The position numbers were made by a program, and so were the translations under genes. From positions 62,001 to 126,000 of the forward strand of contig NZ_JADFFK010000011.1 in the NCBI RefSeq assembly GCF_015223355.1: 64,000 bases of DNA, read 5' to 3'. The notes below the pieces were generated by a model. The model ran no database searches and was not told where the DNA came from. It saw only the letters and a program-made list of their open reading frames with translations. This document shows, piece by piece, positions 27,522-37,012 of this stretch (its first letter is position 1; each line of letters begins with the position of its first letter). The stretch is from Salipiger mangrovisoli (GTDB taxonomy: Bacteria; Pseudomonadota; Alphaproteobacteria; Rhodobacterales; Rhodobacteraceae).

Positions 27522-29480
27522 TCAGTCTCCTGCCGCGCGGCCCTTGAGGGCGACGATGCCCTTGGGGCGGACCTGGATGAAGAGGATGATGAAGAGGATC
27601 ATGTAGGTCTGCGCCGCCAGCGTGTTGCTGGGGTTCATCCACTCGATGCCCTTTTGCAGGATGCCGATCAGCGCGGCACCCGCCAGCGTGCCCCAGACGT
27701 TGCCGACGCCGCCGACGACCACGGTCATGAAGCTCTGCACGATGTAGTTGCCGCCCATCTCGGAGGTGACCTGCGCATAGAGGCCGATGGCGATGCCGGC
27801 GATACCGGCGATGCCGGAGCCGAGGCCGAAGGTCAGCATGTTGATCTTGTCGGGGTTGATGCCCATCGAGGCGGCCATGCCGGGGTTCTGGGTGACCGCG
27901 CGGACCTCGAGCCCGATGCGGGTCTTGTTGAGGATGAAGAGGATCAGGCACAGGAACACCAGCGCCAGCACGAAGATCGCGATGCGGATATTGGCGATGC
28001 CGGCGACGTCGTTGATGATCCACGCCCCGTCGAGCCAATGCGGCGAGGTGAGCGGGCGGGCCTGGGTGCCGAAGATGTTCTTCGCAAGCTGCTGCAGCGC
28101 GATGGAGATGCCGAAGGTGGCGAGCAGCGTCTCGAGCGGACGGTGGTAGAGCCAGCGGATCACCAGCCGCTCCATCGCGACGCCGGCGGCAAAGGTGATC
28201 ACGAAGGCCAGCGGCAGGGCGACGATCAGCGACAGCGTGTAGTCGGGGATGAGCTGCTGCACGACGTAGCCGGTATAGGCCCCCATCATGATGAACTCGC
28301 CATGGGCCATGTTGATCACCCCCATGACGCCGAAGGTGATCGCAAGGCCGATGGCGGCGAGGAAGTAGATCGAGGCCAGCGACAGCGAGTCGAGCCCGAA
28401 GTCCACCGCCTGCCAGAGGCCGACGCGGGTGCGCACCGCGCCGAGCGCGTCTTCGGCGGCTCCGGTGATGGCCGCGTCCGGTTCGGCGTATTCCTCATAG
28501 AAGACGTGGGAAGCGAGGGCGGCGGCGCGGTCCTCCGCGGTGACGCGGGCCGGCACGAGCCCCTCTGCCGCGAGGGCGGCATAGGCGCGGTCGCGGCCCG
28601 CTTCCGAGACCAGTTGGCCGAGCGGCACGCCGCCGACGGCACCATCCACGAGGTTGGCGGTGAGCGCGGCCTTGATCTGCTCGCGGCTCTGCACCGGCTG
28701 GGCGAGTTCGGCGGAGACGAGGCGGGCGTAGGCCTCGGCCTCGGTCAGCGCCTTGCCGGGTTTCAGAACCCGGGCGATATTGGCACCCTCGGGCAGGCTC
28801 TCGGCGACGCCGGCGCGGGTGGTGAGAATCTGGTTGAGCACCGCGCGCACGTCGACGCTGAGCTCGGAGGACAGTGCCCCGATGGCGGCGATGCGCGCCT
28901 CGGGGGTGGTGCCGAAGCTGGCGGTGAGCATGCCGTCGAGGCGTTTCTTGCGGGCCAGCACGCCGGGGTCCTGCTCGGTCTCGATGGAGGCGCGCAGCGG
29001 CTCGATCTGGTCGGCGGAGGGACTGCGGGCGATGGCGTCGAGCGCGGCGATGCGGCTGGCGATATTGGGGTCGGAGAGCTGGAACTGCACCAGCGCGGTG
29101 CTGATCGTGCGGCGCACGCCGCCGTTGGGGCGGATCTGCTCGATCTCGGCGGCGGGGGCGGTGCCGGCGGGCGCGCCGGTGGCGATGTCGGTCAACGCGT
29201 AGGCGTCGCCCTGCTTCTCGGCGTAGAAGAATTCTCCGTCGGTCCTGCGCTGGTAGACCTCGCGATCGGCCCAGTTTTGCAGGAAGGCGGGCACGGCGGC
29301 GTCGCCGGAGGCAACCAGTGCAGCGATCAGCGTGTCGACGGTCTGGCGGCCGGGCTTGGCAACCTCGCCGGAATATTGCTGGAGGATCGCCTTGAGGCCC
29401 GTGTTCTGCGCGGTGGCTGCGAGCGGCGCAAGGCTCAGGCAGAGCAGGAGCGCGAGAAAAGAGAGAAGCGCGCGCGGCAT
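27522..29480 (-). CDS. urtB: Urea ABC transporter permease UrtB
   Basis: 652 residues from ATG 29480, which begins a signal sequence (LLSFLALLLCLSLAPLAATAQ). As usual for long-form UrtB, a ~350-residue extracytoplasmic region (HEAT-like, with paired degenerate repeats) precedes the LivH-like permease. The permease core has LGLAITFGVMGVINMAHGEFIMMGAY and, late, GVGNVWGTLAGAALIGI. Upstream in-frame ATG 29510 is less likely because it places charged residues before the signal. It pairs with UrtC. Confidence 0.94.
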   Translation of the reverse strand: MPRALLSFLALLLCLSLAPLAATAQNTGLKAILQQYSGEVAKPGRQTVDTLIAALVASGDAAVPAFLQNWADREVYQRRTDGEFFYAEKQGDAYALTDIATGAPAGTAPAAEIEQIRPNGGVRRTISTALVQFQLSDPNIASRIAALDAIARSPSADQIEPLRASIETEQDPGVLARKKRLDGMLTASFGTTPEARIAAIGALSSELSVDVRAVLNQILTTRAGVAESLPEGANIARVLKPGKALTEAEAYARLVSAELAQPVQSREQIKAALTANLVDGAVGGVPLGQLVSEAGRDRAYAALAAEGLVPARVTAEDRAAALASHVFYEEYAEPDAAITGAAEDALGAVRTRVGLWQAVDFGLDSLSLASIYFLAAIGLAITFGVMGVINMAHGEFIMMGAYTGYVVQQLIPDYTLSLIVALPLAFVITFAAGVAMERLVIRWLYHRPLETLLATFGISIALQQLAKNIFGTQARPLTSPHWLDGAWIINDVAGIANIRIAIFVLALVFLCLILFILNKTRIGLEVRAVTQNPGMAASMGINPDKINMLTFGLGSGIAGIAGIAIGLYAQVTSEMGGNYIVQSFMTVVVGGVGNVWGTLAGAALIGILQKGIEWMNPSNTLAAQTYMILFIILFIQVRPKGIVALKGRAAGD

Positions 29481-29569
29481 GGACGGCCCCCGGGAACAGA
29501 GTTCAGACATTGGCGGAGTGGTGCAGCGGGCGCGCGATCTGGCGCGCGCCCGCTGTCGTTCGGCTCAGA

Positions 29570-30862
29570 TCAGTAGTTGGACTGAATCTGCACGCAGGTC
29601 TTGGTCTCGGTGTTGTACATGCCGCACTCGAGGTCTTTCCAATCGGACTCCAGCACCGCGGACTCGGGCAGGTAGTCGGTCCAGGCGTCGCCCGGCACCG
29701 GCTCGGTCGAGGAGATGATGTCGAACTGGCCGTCGGCGCGGATCTCGCCGATCAGCACCGGCTTCGAGAGGTGGTGGTTCACGCCCATCACGGCGGTGCC
29801 GCCGGTCAGGTTCGGGAACTCCTGGCCCCACATGTGCCCGCGCACGGCGTCGACATCGGTGGTCTCGGCGGCGGTGACCGCGTTCACCCACATGTTGAAG
29901 CCGATGTAATGGGCTTCCATCGGGTCGTTGGTCACGCGCTTCTCGTCGCCGATGAAGGCATGCCATTCCTTGATGAACTCGGCGTTGGCCTCGCCTTCGG
30001 CGGACATGAAGTAGTTCCACGCGGCGAGGTGGCCGACGAGGTTCGAGGTGTCGAGGCCCGAGAGTTCCTCTTCGCCCACCGAGAAGGCGACCACGGGGAT
30101 GTCGTCTGCCGAGACACCCTGCGCCGCGAGTTCCTTGTAGAAGCCGATGTTGGCGTCACCGTTGATGGTCGAGATCACGCCGACCTGCTTGCCGTCGGCG
30201 CCGAGCGCCTTCACGTCCGACACGATGGTCGACCAGTCGGAGTGGCCGAAGGGGGTGTAGTTGACGAAGATGTCCTCTTCGGCGATGCCCTTCGACTTCA
30301 GGTAGGCCTCGAGGATGCGGTTCGTGGTGCGCGGGTAGACGTAGTCGGTGCCGAGCAACGCGAACTTCTCGACGCCAAGCTCGTCGAGGAAGTAGTCGGT
30401 GGCCGGGATCGCCTGCTGGTTCGGGGCGGCGCCGGTGTAGAAGACGTTCTTCGAGCTTTCCTCGCCCTCGTATTGCACCGGGTAGAAGTAGAGCGCGTTG
30501 AGCTCTTCGATGACCGGCAGCACGGCCTTGCGCGAGGCCGAGGTCCAGGAGCCGAAGATCACGTCGACCTTGTCGTTGGAGATCAGCTCGCGCGCCTTTT
30601 CCGCGAAGAGCGGCCAGTCGGAGGCCGGGTCCTTCACGACGGCTTCGAGCTGGCAGCCCAGCAGGCCGCCGGCCTTGTTCTGCTTGTCGATCAGCATCAG
30701 CATGGTGTCTTTCAGAGTGGTCTCGGAAATCGCCATGGTGCCGGAGAGCGAGTGCAGCACGCCCACCTTGATCGGGCAATCGGCCGCCTGAGCGGCACCG
30801 GCGGAAATCAGTGCCAGCGCTGCAACGGTAGAAAACTTCATTGCTTTGATCATGTTCAACAT
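29570..30862 (-). CDS. urtA: Urea-binding periplasmic protein UrtA
   Basis: 430 residues. A signal peptide (FSTVAALALISAGAAQA) precedes CPIKVGVLHSLSGTMAIS, the near-invariant UrtA start. Further UrtA hallmarks are FGSWTSASRKAVLPV, LYFYPVQYEGEE and PRTTNRILEAYLKSKG. It binds urea or short-chain amides in the periplasm and is the first gene of the minus-strand urt operon. Three in-frame ATGs within eight codons (30862, 30853, 30841) leave the exact start open. Confidence 0.96.
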   Translation of the reverse strand: MLNMIKAMKFSTVAALALISAGAAQAADCPIKVGVLHSLSGTMAISETTLKDTMLMLIDKQNKAGGLLGCQLEAVVKDPASDWPLFAEKARELISNDKVDVIFGSWTSASRKAVLPVIEELNALYFYPVQYEGEESSKNVFYTGAAPNQQAIPATDYFLDELGVEKFALLGTDYVYPRTTNRILEAYLKSKGIAEEDIFVNYTPFGHSDWSTIVSDVKALGADGKQVGVISTINGDANIGFYKELAAQGVSADDIPVVAFSVGEEELSGLDTSNLVGHLAAWNYFMSAEGEANAEFIKEWHAFIGDEKRVTNDPMEAHYIGFNMWVNAVTAAETTDVDAVRGHMWGQEFPNLTGGTAVMGVNHHLSKPVLIGEIRADGQFDIISSTEPVPGDAWTDYLPESAVLESDWKDLECGMYNTETKTCVQIQSNY

Positions 30863-31321
30863 CCCTATAGAGCGGGGTCAGGGCTCCGCGCGGATCGGCT
30901 CGTGTTCGGCGATCTGGGCGGGTCCTCCTCCGCTTCGATTATCGTTGTGCCACAGGCGGCTGCCCTGTTGAGCTTGGGCCGCCACGGCTCCCCGTTGACG
31001 CGCCGACACTCGGCGCTCCTTTCGGATAACGGAGCCGTGACCCGCCGCCACGCGCTTTCCGTGGTGGAGACGGGCGCTGGCGGGGTGTGATTAATCCGAG
31101 GGCTTTCGCCACTCCGTGTGCTTAATATTTGGTCGAAATATATGGGGAATTGGGGGGCTATCCGGCTAAACTAAGGCGAATGCTCAGGAGATCAGATTCG
31201 TGACGGGCTATTTGCCGGTTTTTTGGGCAAGTAAAATGGGGCAGTGTTCTATTTTGCGCGCGGGGGGCTTTTCCTCTGCCTGCGAAACGGAGAACGTGAG
31301 CCTCAGAGCAAAGGGATTGTC
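30863..31321. promoter_or_regulatory. Divergent control region of urtA and the Anbu operon
   Basis: A 459-base non-coding gap. The half nearest urtA is GC-rich; 31110-31260 is AT-rich (TTAATATTTGGTCGAAATATA) and probably holds the Anbu-operon promoter. A small TTGCC/GGCAA hairpin with a T-rich loop lies at about 31211-31228. I looked for a sigma-54 -24/-12 site for the urea genes and found only a partial TGGCAC on the minus strand. No RNA gene seen. Confidence 0.45.
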
Positions 31322-32746
31322 ATGAGCGCCACGAAGCCAGCGATTTTCAATGAGATGTTGAACGGCGAGCAGGTTCGCTCGGCCTATCAGAACCTGGAGA
31401 AATGGTATCGGTCGATGCCGGCCGAATTGCGAAGCCTGAAGCAGAACGAGGCCGAGGCGCTGTTTCGCCGGGTCGGGATCACCTTTGCGGTCTACGGCGA
31501 GGGCGGGGATCCCGAGCGCCTGATACCCTTCGACATGTTCCCGCGCGTGATGACCGCCGAGGAGTGGCGCAAGCTCGACCGCGGCGTGCGGCAGCGGGCG
31601 GCGGCGCTGAATGCCTTCCTGGCCGATGTCTACGACCGGCGCGAGATCATCCGCGCGGGCCGGATCCCCGAGCACCTGGTGACCAACAACGAGGCCTTCG
31701 AGAAGGCGGCCATCGGCTTCCGCCCGCCGCGCGGCGTGTTCAGCCATATCGTCGGCGTCGATCTGGTGCGCACCGGGCCGGACCAGTTCTACGTGCTGGA
31801 AGACAACTGCCGCACGCCCTCGGGGGTCAGCTACATGCTGCAGAACCGCGAGATCATGATGCGCATGTTCCCGCAGCTCTTCATGGAAAGTCGCATCCGC
31901 CCGGTGGATGGCTACGCCGGGCTGCTGAAAAAGACGCTGGCCTCGGTCGCCCCTCAGAAATGCCAGGGCGAGCCCAACATTGTCATCCTCACGCCGGGCC
32001 ATTTCAACTCGGCCTATTACGAGCACAGCTTCCTTGCCGACCTGATGGGCGTCGAGCTGGTCGAGGGGCAGGACCTCTTTGTCGAGGGCGATTTCGTCTG
32101 GATGAAGACCACCGAGGGCCCCCGCAAGGTCGACGTGATCTACCGACGGATCGACGACGCCTTCATCGATCCGCTGTGCTTCCGGCCAGACTCGATGCTG
32201 GGCGTGCCGGGGCTGATGAGCGTCTACCGCTCGGGCGGGGTCACCATCTGCTCGGCCCCGGGTGCCGGGGTTGCCGACGACAAGGCGATCTACACCTATG
32301 TGCCAGAGATGATCCGCTTCTACCTTGGCGAGGAGCCGATCCTCGAAAACGTGCCGACCTGGCAATGTGCCAAGGAAGATGACTGCAAGTACGTGCTCGA
32401 GAACCTGTCCGAGCTGGTGGTCAAGGAGGTGCACGGCTCGGGGGGCTACGGCATGCTCGTGGGGCCGAAGTCCGACAAGTCGACCATCGAGTCCTTTGCC
32501 GCGAAGATCCGCAAGAACCCCGACAATTACATTGCCCAGCCGACATTGGCGCTCTCGGCCTGTCCCACCTTCGTCGAGGAGGGGATCGCACCGCGCCACG
32601 TCGATCTGCGTCCCTACTGCCTGGTCGGCGAGACCATCGAACTGGTGCCGGGCGGGCTGACCCGCGTGGCACTGAAGGAAGGCTCGCTGGTGGTGAACTC
32701 GTCGCAGGGCGGCGGGGTCAAGGACACCTGGGTATTGGCGGAGTGA
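31322..32746 (+). CDS. Circularly permuted ATP-grasp protein (Anbu operon)
   Basis: 474 residues from ATG 31322. It matches the circularly permuted type 2 ATP-grasp family (COG2308): RSAYQNLEKWYRSMP, ERLIPFDMFPRV near the N-terminus, the metal/ATP region FYVLEDNCRTPSGVSYM, VVKEVHGSGGYGMLVGP and RHVDLRPYCLVG. Such enzymes ligate a carboxylate to an amine using ATP, probably in peptide synthesis or tagging. The alpha-E gene follows after 4 bases. The substrate is unknown for the family. Confidence 0.9.
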   Translation: MSATKPAIFNEMLNGEQVRSAYQNLEKWYRSMPAELRSLKQNEAEALFRRVGITFAVYGEGGDPERLIPFDMFPRVMTAEEWRKLDRGVRQRAAALNAFLADVYDRREIIRAGRIPEHLVTNNEAFEKAAIGFRPPRGVFSHIVGVDLVRTGPDQFYVLEDNCRTPSGVSYMLQNREIMMRMFPQLFMESRIRPVDGYAGLLKKTLASVAPQKCQGEPNIVILTPGHFNSAYYEHSFLADLMGVELVEGQDLFVEGDFVWMKTTEGPRKVDVIYRRIDDAFIDPLCFRPDSMLGVPGLMSVYRSGGVTICSAPGAGVADDKAIYTYVPEMIRFYLGEEPILENVPTWQCAKEDDCKYVLENLSELVVKEVHGSGGYGMLVGPKSDKSTIESFAAKIRKNPDNYIAQPTLALSACPTFVEEGIAPRHVDLRPYCLVGETIELVPGGLTRVALKEGSLVVNSSQGGGVKDTWVLAE

Positions 32747-32750
32747 CGAC

Positions 32751-33704
32751 ATGTTGAGCCGGACTGCAGAACATCTTTACTGGATGGCGCGCTACATCGA
32801 GCGCACCGAAACCACCGCCCGCCTGCTTGAGGTCGGGGCGCGCAACGCGCTCTTGCCCAATGCCACGGGCGGGTACCGCAACGACTGGGAGGCTGTGCTG
32901 CTGGCGAAAGGCACGCTCGAGCCCTTCCTCGAGAAGTATCGAGAGACCAACCAGCGCAATATCGAGACCTGGCTGTTCTTCGACTCCGACAACCCCTCGT
33001 CGGTCTACTCGTGCCTGTCGGCGGCGCGCGAGAATGCCCGCGTGGTGCGCACCGCGCTGACCGCGCCGGTCTGGGACGCGATCAACGGATCCTTCCAGGA
33101 ACTCCAGCAGCTGCACCGCACCGAGCGCAGCAAGCTGATGGTGACCGATCTGACCGAATGGACGCTGCGCGCCTGCCAGCTGATCCGCGGCGCCTTCATG
33201 TCGACCCAGTTGCGCAACGACGGCTACGATTTCTCCGGCATCGGCACGACCATCGAGCGCGCCGACAACACCGCCCGGCTGATCGACGTGAAATACTACG
33301 TGCTGCTGCCCACGGTGAATTACGTCGGCTCTGGGCTCGATCAGAGCCAATGGGCACTGTTGCTGCAGTCGATGACCGCGCAGCGCGCCTTCAACTGGAG
33401 CTATCAGGGCGAAATCACCGCCGCCAAGATCGCGCACCTGCTGATCCTCAACCGCCGGTTCCCGCGCTCGCTGCGCGCCTGCGTGCAATGGTATTGCGAG
33501 CATCTCGACAATCTCGCCGAGAGCTACCAGACTGCCACTGCGGCGCAGGAGGTGGCGCACAAGTTGCTCGACGATCTGCGTGCGGCGACCGTCGAGGAAA
33601 TTTTCGAGGAGGGGCTGCACGAATTCCTCGCACGCTTCATGTCGCGCAATGCCGAGGTCGCGACCACGGTGCACGAGGTCTACCTGAGCGGGATGCCGAC
33701 ATGA
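32751..33704 (+). CDS. Alpha-E domain protein (Anbu operon)
   Basis: 317 residues, almost wholly helical, with the family N-terminus MLSRTAEHLYWMARYIERTE and the repeated YIERAE-like element GTTIERADNTARLID. It corresponds to the alpha-E family (COG2307), which always keeps company with the circularly permuted ATP-grasp gene. It starts 4 bases after that gene and overlaps the transglutaminase gene by 4. Biochemical role is not established. Confidence 0.9.
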   Translation: MLSRTAEHLYWMARYIERTETTARLLEVGARNALLPNATGGYRNDWEAVLLAKGTLEPFLEKYRETNQRNIETWLFFDSDNPSSVYSCLSAARENARVVRTALTAPVWDAINGSFQELQQLHRTERSKLMVTDLTEWTLRACQLIRGAFMSTQLRNDGYDFSGIGTTIERADNTARLIDVKYYVLLPTVNYVGSGLDQSQWALLLQSMTAQRAFNWSYQGEITAAKIAHLLILNRRFPRSLRACVQWYCEHLDNLAESYQTATAAQEVAHKLLDDLRAATVEEIFEEGLHEFLARFMSRNAEVATTVHEVYLSGMPT

Positions 33705-34540
33705 GACTCTCGATCCGTCATATCACGCGCTACCGGTTCGACGAACCGGTGCGCGGTATCGTCCAGTCGCAGAAACTCTGGCCCGCCGATTGCGCAAGCC
33801 AGCGCGTCCTGGCGTGGACCGTCACCTCGCACGGGGCGCAGACCGGGGCCGAATTCGTCGACGGGGCGGGCGACATGATCCGCCTTGCGACCTGGCGCGG
33901 TCCGCTCACCGAGCTGACCGTCGAAGTCGAGGGTGAGGTCGAGACGGCGGACCTCTACGGCGTGCTGCGCGAGCACCGCGAACGCATCCCGCCCTCGGCC
34001 TACCTGCGGCCGACGCGCCAGGTCGAAGCCGATGCCGAGCTGAAGATGCTGTCCGCCGTCGCGCTGAAGGGGCTGGACGGCGCCAGCGCGCTCGACCGCG
34101 CCCATGCGCTCAGCCGTGCTGTCTCTGAGGCGATTGCCTACAAGCCCGGCGAGACCCAGCCCCACACGACCGCCTCGGAGGCGCTCTCGGGCGGGGTCGG
34201 CGTCTGCCAGGACCACGCCCATGCGCTGATCTCAGTTGCCCATGTGGCGGAGATGCCGGCGCGCTATGTGACCGGCTACCTGCAGGCGAGCGCGGACGGA
34301 AGCCCGCATGAGGCCAGCCATGCCTGGGCCGAGATCTGGGTGCCCGAACTGGGCTGGGTCGGGTTCGACGCTGCCAATGCCTGCTGCCCCGACGCGCGCT
34401 ACGTGCGCCTGGGATCGGGCTACGATGCGCTCGACGCGGCGCCGATCCGGGGGCTGGTGCAAGGCGCCACGCCCGAGGAACACCTCGACGTCGAGGTCAT
34501 GGTGACCGCGGTCCAGTCCGGGCAGCAACAACAGCAATAG
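33701..34540 (+). CDS. Transglutaminase-like cysteine peptidase (Anbu operon)
   Basis: 279 residues from ATG 33701, overlapping the alpha-E stop. The N-terminal domain (RLSIRHITRYRFDEPV) is typical of bacterial transglutaminase-like proteins. The catalytic triad is seen as Cys in GGVGVCQDHAH, His in EASHAWAEIWVP and Asp in GWVGFDAANA. It could cleave or form isopeptide bonds; with the ATP-grasp and Anbu proteins it suggests a peptide tagging and untagging cycle. This functional link is inference from gene association. Confidence 0.9.
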   Translation: MRLSIRHITRYRFDEPVRGIVQSQKLWPADCASQRVLAWTVTSHGAQTGAEFVDGAGDMIRLATWRGPLTELTVEVEGEVETADLYGVLREHRERIPPSAYLRPTRQVEADAELKMLSAVALKGLDGASALDRAHALSRAVSEAIAYKPGETQPHTTASEALSGGVGVCQDHAHALISVAHVAEMPARYVTGYLQASADGSPHEASHAWAEIWVPELGWVGFDAANACCPDARYVRLGSGYDALDAAPIRGLVQGATPEEHLDVEVMVTAVQSGQQQQQ

Positions 34541-34670
34541 GTGCCGCTGGCCGCCGCAATCATGAACAGGCACTCACGGCGCCGTAACCCTATCCCTTAG
34601 AGCAGGATTGCGGGGGCGGGGGGGCGGCGGTATATCGGTGCGTTGCCAATCGGAAGGGACTCGGGGACAG

Positions 34671-35393
34671 ATGACCTATTGCGTGGGATTGCTGCTGGAT
34701 GCGGGCGTGGTCCTGCTGTCCGACACGCGCACCAATGCCGGGCTCGACAATATTGCGACCTATCGCAAGATGTTCCTTTTCGAGAAGCAAGGCGACCGTG
34801 CCATCGGCATCATGACCGCGGGCTCGCTGTCGATTACCCAGACGGTGATCGCCCGGCTGACCGAAGCCAACGAGGAGCCTGACTCGCCGCGCGCGATCCT
34901 GCGCGCGCCGGGCATGCTGCAGGTCGCCGAGATCGTCGGGGCGACGCTTTCGGATGTCACCTCCGAAGTGTCGTCCAAGATGGAGCGGATGAACCAGAGC
35001 GCCACCGCCTCGATGATCGTCGCGGGGCAGCGCAAGGGCGGGCCGATGCGGATGTTCCTCGTCTATCCCGAAGGAAATTTCATCGAAGCGACGCCCGACA
35101 CGCCTTTCCTGCAAATCGGCGAGCACAAATACGGCAAGCCGATCCTCGACCGGGTGATCTCCTCCGAGACCACGCTGGCCGACGCCGAGAAGGCGGTTCT
35201 GCTGTCGATGGATTCGACGCTGCGCTCGAACCTGAGCGTCGGCATGCCGCTCGATTTCGCGGTGATCGAGCGCGACGCGCTGGCGGTAACCCGGCGGCGG
35301 CGCATCGAACCCAGCGACGAGGCTTTCCAGAAGATGAGCCACGACTGGTCCGAGGCGCTGCGCAACGCCTTCGCCGAGATCGATCCGATCTGA
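34671..35393 (+). CDS. Anbu proteasome-family peptidase
   Basis: 240 residues. It begins MTYCVGLLLDAGVVLLSDTRT, so removal of Met1 would expose a catalytic Thr, as in proteasome beta-subunits. The Asp in SDTRT and the basic residue in TYRKMFLF correspond to the active-site Asp and Lys. It matches the Anbu (ancestral beta-subunit, COG3484) family, known to assemble into open helical rings. It lies 130 bases downstream of the transglutaminase gene and completes the four-gene set ATP-grasp, alpha-E, transglutaminase, Anbu. Confidence 0.92.
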   Translation: MTYCVGLLLDAGVVLLSDTRTNAGLDNIATYRKMFLFEKQGDRAIGIMTAGSLSITQTVIARLTEANEEPDSPRAILRAPGMLQVAEIVGATLSDVTSEVSSKMERMNQSATASMIVAGQRKGGPMRMFLVYPEGNFIEATPDTPFLQIGEHKYGKPILDRVISSETTLADAEKAVLLSMDSTLRSNLSVGMPLDFAVIERDALAVTRRRRIEPSDEAFQKMSHDWSEALRNAFAEIDPI

Positions 35394-35427
35394 CCGGGCA
35401 AGGCTGCGCCGACAAGATTGCCCGGTC
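35392..35427. terminator. Hairpin between the convergent Anbu and che operons
   Basis: GACCGGGCAA (35392-35401) and TTGCCCGGTC (35418-35427) form a perfect 10 bp stem with a 16-base loop. It overlaps the Anbu stop codon and ends 24 bases before the cheD stop. It has no clear T-tract on either strand, so bidirectional termination is likely but not certain. Confidence 0.5.
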
Positions 35428-35450
35428 GTGCCGCGGCCTGCCGCGACGGT

Positions 35451-35975
35451 TCAGAACAGGGTGATTTCGGTCTGCGGCGGTTTCGGTGGGGTGATCGGGG
35501 CCACTGCCTCGATTTCACCGGGCACGATGAACTGCCGCACGCGACCGTCGGCGGGCCAGAAGCGGATGCGCCTGGCCGAGGTGCCGCCGGTGCTCTCAGA
35601 AGCCAGCGGAATGGCTTCGTTCTGCAAGAACTCCTTGGCGAAGGCGACGTTCGAGCCGCCGATGTCACGCAACTGGCTGAGCATGTTCGCACCGCCGAAA
35701 AGTTTGGCGACCAGCCGGGTCTTATGCGCCCCGCTTTTGAGCAGCCCGTTGATGAGCAGTTCCATCGAGTAGGCGCCATAGCGCACGTTCTCCCCCTCCT
35801 TGCCGGCGCGTTGCGGCAGCAGGAAATGGTTCATGCCGCCGACCCCGGCCTCGATATCGGTCAGGCACACCGCCACGCAGGACCCCAGAACTGTCGACAG
35901 CACTTCGGAGCGCGACGAGGAGATCCGGTATTCTCCCTGGATCACATTCACGAGCTTTTCAGCGGCTTCGGTCAT
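35451..35975 (-). CDS. cheD: Chemoreceptor glutamine deamidase CheD
   Basis: 174 residues from ATG 35975. The catalytic Cys33 in LGSCVAVCLTD and His50 in GGMNHFLLP match CheD. It deamidates receptor glutamines and, in other species, interacts with a CheY phosphatase. It is the last gene of the minus-strand che operon and overlaps cheB by 4 bases. Confidence 0.95.
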   Translation of the reverse strand: MTEAAEKLVNVIQGEYRISSSRSEVLSTVLGSCVAVCLTDIEAGVGGMNHFLLPQRAGKEGENVRYGAYSMELLINGLLKSGAHKTRLVAKLFGGANMLSQLRDIGGSNVAFAKEFLQNEAIPLASESTGGTSARRIRFWPADGRVRQFIVPGEIEAVAPITPPKPPQTEITLF

Positions 35976-37012
35976 CTTGCGGTCATCCTTCCATGCGAGG
36001 CGGGGGCCGGGGTGGCACAGGCGCGCAGCAGCGCGGGGCCGATCCCCGGAAGCGGAAGGCTGGTCTCGACCGCGCCGAGATCGCGCGCGGCGCGGGGCAT
36101 GCCATAGACGATGCAGGTCTCCTCGTCCTGCGCGAAGGTCCTGGCTCCGGCGTCGCGCAACGCCTTGAGACCCTGGGCGCCGTCGCGGCCCATGCCGGTC
36201 AGCAGCGCCGCCACGGCGCGCGGGGCGCCGGGCAGCGCGGAGGTGAAAAGCGCATCCACAGAGGGCATGTGTCCGGAAATCGGCTCTCCCGCGCGCAAGG
36301 CGATCTTCATCGGCGCGCCACCGGCCAGATGCAGATGCGCGCGGCTGCCGGCGGCGATCACGACCTGGCCGTGATCCACCCGCTCGCCGTCCCGCGCGGG
36401 CCGCACCTGTGCGGCGCATTGCCGGTCGAGCAACCGCGTGAGGCTTTCGCCAAAGCCGCCGCCGGTATGCTGCACGATGAAAGTGGGCGGGCAGTCGGCG
36501 GGAAAATAGGAGAGGACGGTCAGCAGCGCATCGACGCCGCCGGTCGAAGCCCCCAGCAGTATGAAACGATTGCTCAGCGCCCCGCCTGGCAGGCTCGGCG
36601 CCGCCGGTGGTTCCGGCAGGATGCCGCGTCGCCGTGCCGTGCGGGTCAGCGAGCGCAGCGTGCCGATGAGTTCCTCGGAGGGCACTTCGGGATCGATTGC
36701 GAAGAGATCGGAGCGCTTGTCCCAGGGGCTTGCAGGCAGGGCGGCCCCGGTCACGCTGCGGGTCTTGATGACCAGCCAGCGCACGTCGAGCGTGGCGAAG
36801 AGCGCGCGCATGACCTCGAATTCGGGCAGCATGGCGAGCCGCTCGGCGATGAGGACCGCCATCGGCTCCTGCTCTTCGACCGCGGTGTAGGTGGTCATGA
36901 GGTCATGTGTTTCGGCGATCAGCTCGATATGCGGAGATGGACGCAGCCCGGCCGCGATCTGCCGCCGCAGTCCCAGGTCCGGATGGGCCAGGATCAGGGA
37001 TATCTTCGACAT
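35972..37012 (-). CDS. cheB: Chemotaxis methylesterase CheB with degenerate receiver
   Basis: 346 residues from ATG 37012. The C-terminal methylesterase has its triad in GASTGGVDAL (Ser), QHTGGGFGESL (His) and TGMGRDGAQG (Asp). The N-terminal ~120 residues keep a receiver-like length but start LILAHPDLGLRR, with one acidic residue in place of the usual DD pair, and have AVLIAERLAML where the phosphoacceptor Asp should be. Phospho-activation by CheA therefore looks lost. It deamidates/demethylates receptors in the cytoplasm. Confidence 0.93.
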   Translation of the reverse strand: MSKISLILAHPDLGLRRQIAAGLRPSPHIELIAETHDLMTTYTAVEEQEPMAVLIAERLAMLPEFEVMRALFATLDVRWLVIKTRSVTGAALPASPWDKRSDLFAIDPEVPSEELIGTLRSLTRTARRRGILPEPPAAPSLPGGALSNRFILLGASTGGVDALLTVLSYFPADCPPTFIVQHTGGGFGESLTRLLDRQCAAQVRPARDGERVDHGQVVIAAGSRAHLHLAGGAPMKIALRAGEPISGHMPSVDALFTSALPGAPRAVAALLTGMGRDGAQGLKALRDAGARTFAQDEETCIVYGMPRAARDLGAVETSLPLPGIGPALLRACATPAPASHGRMTAR

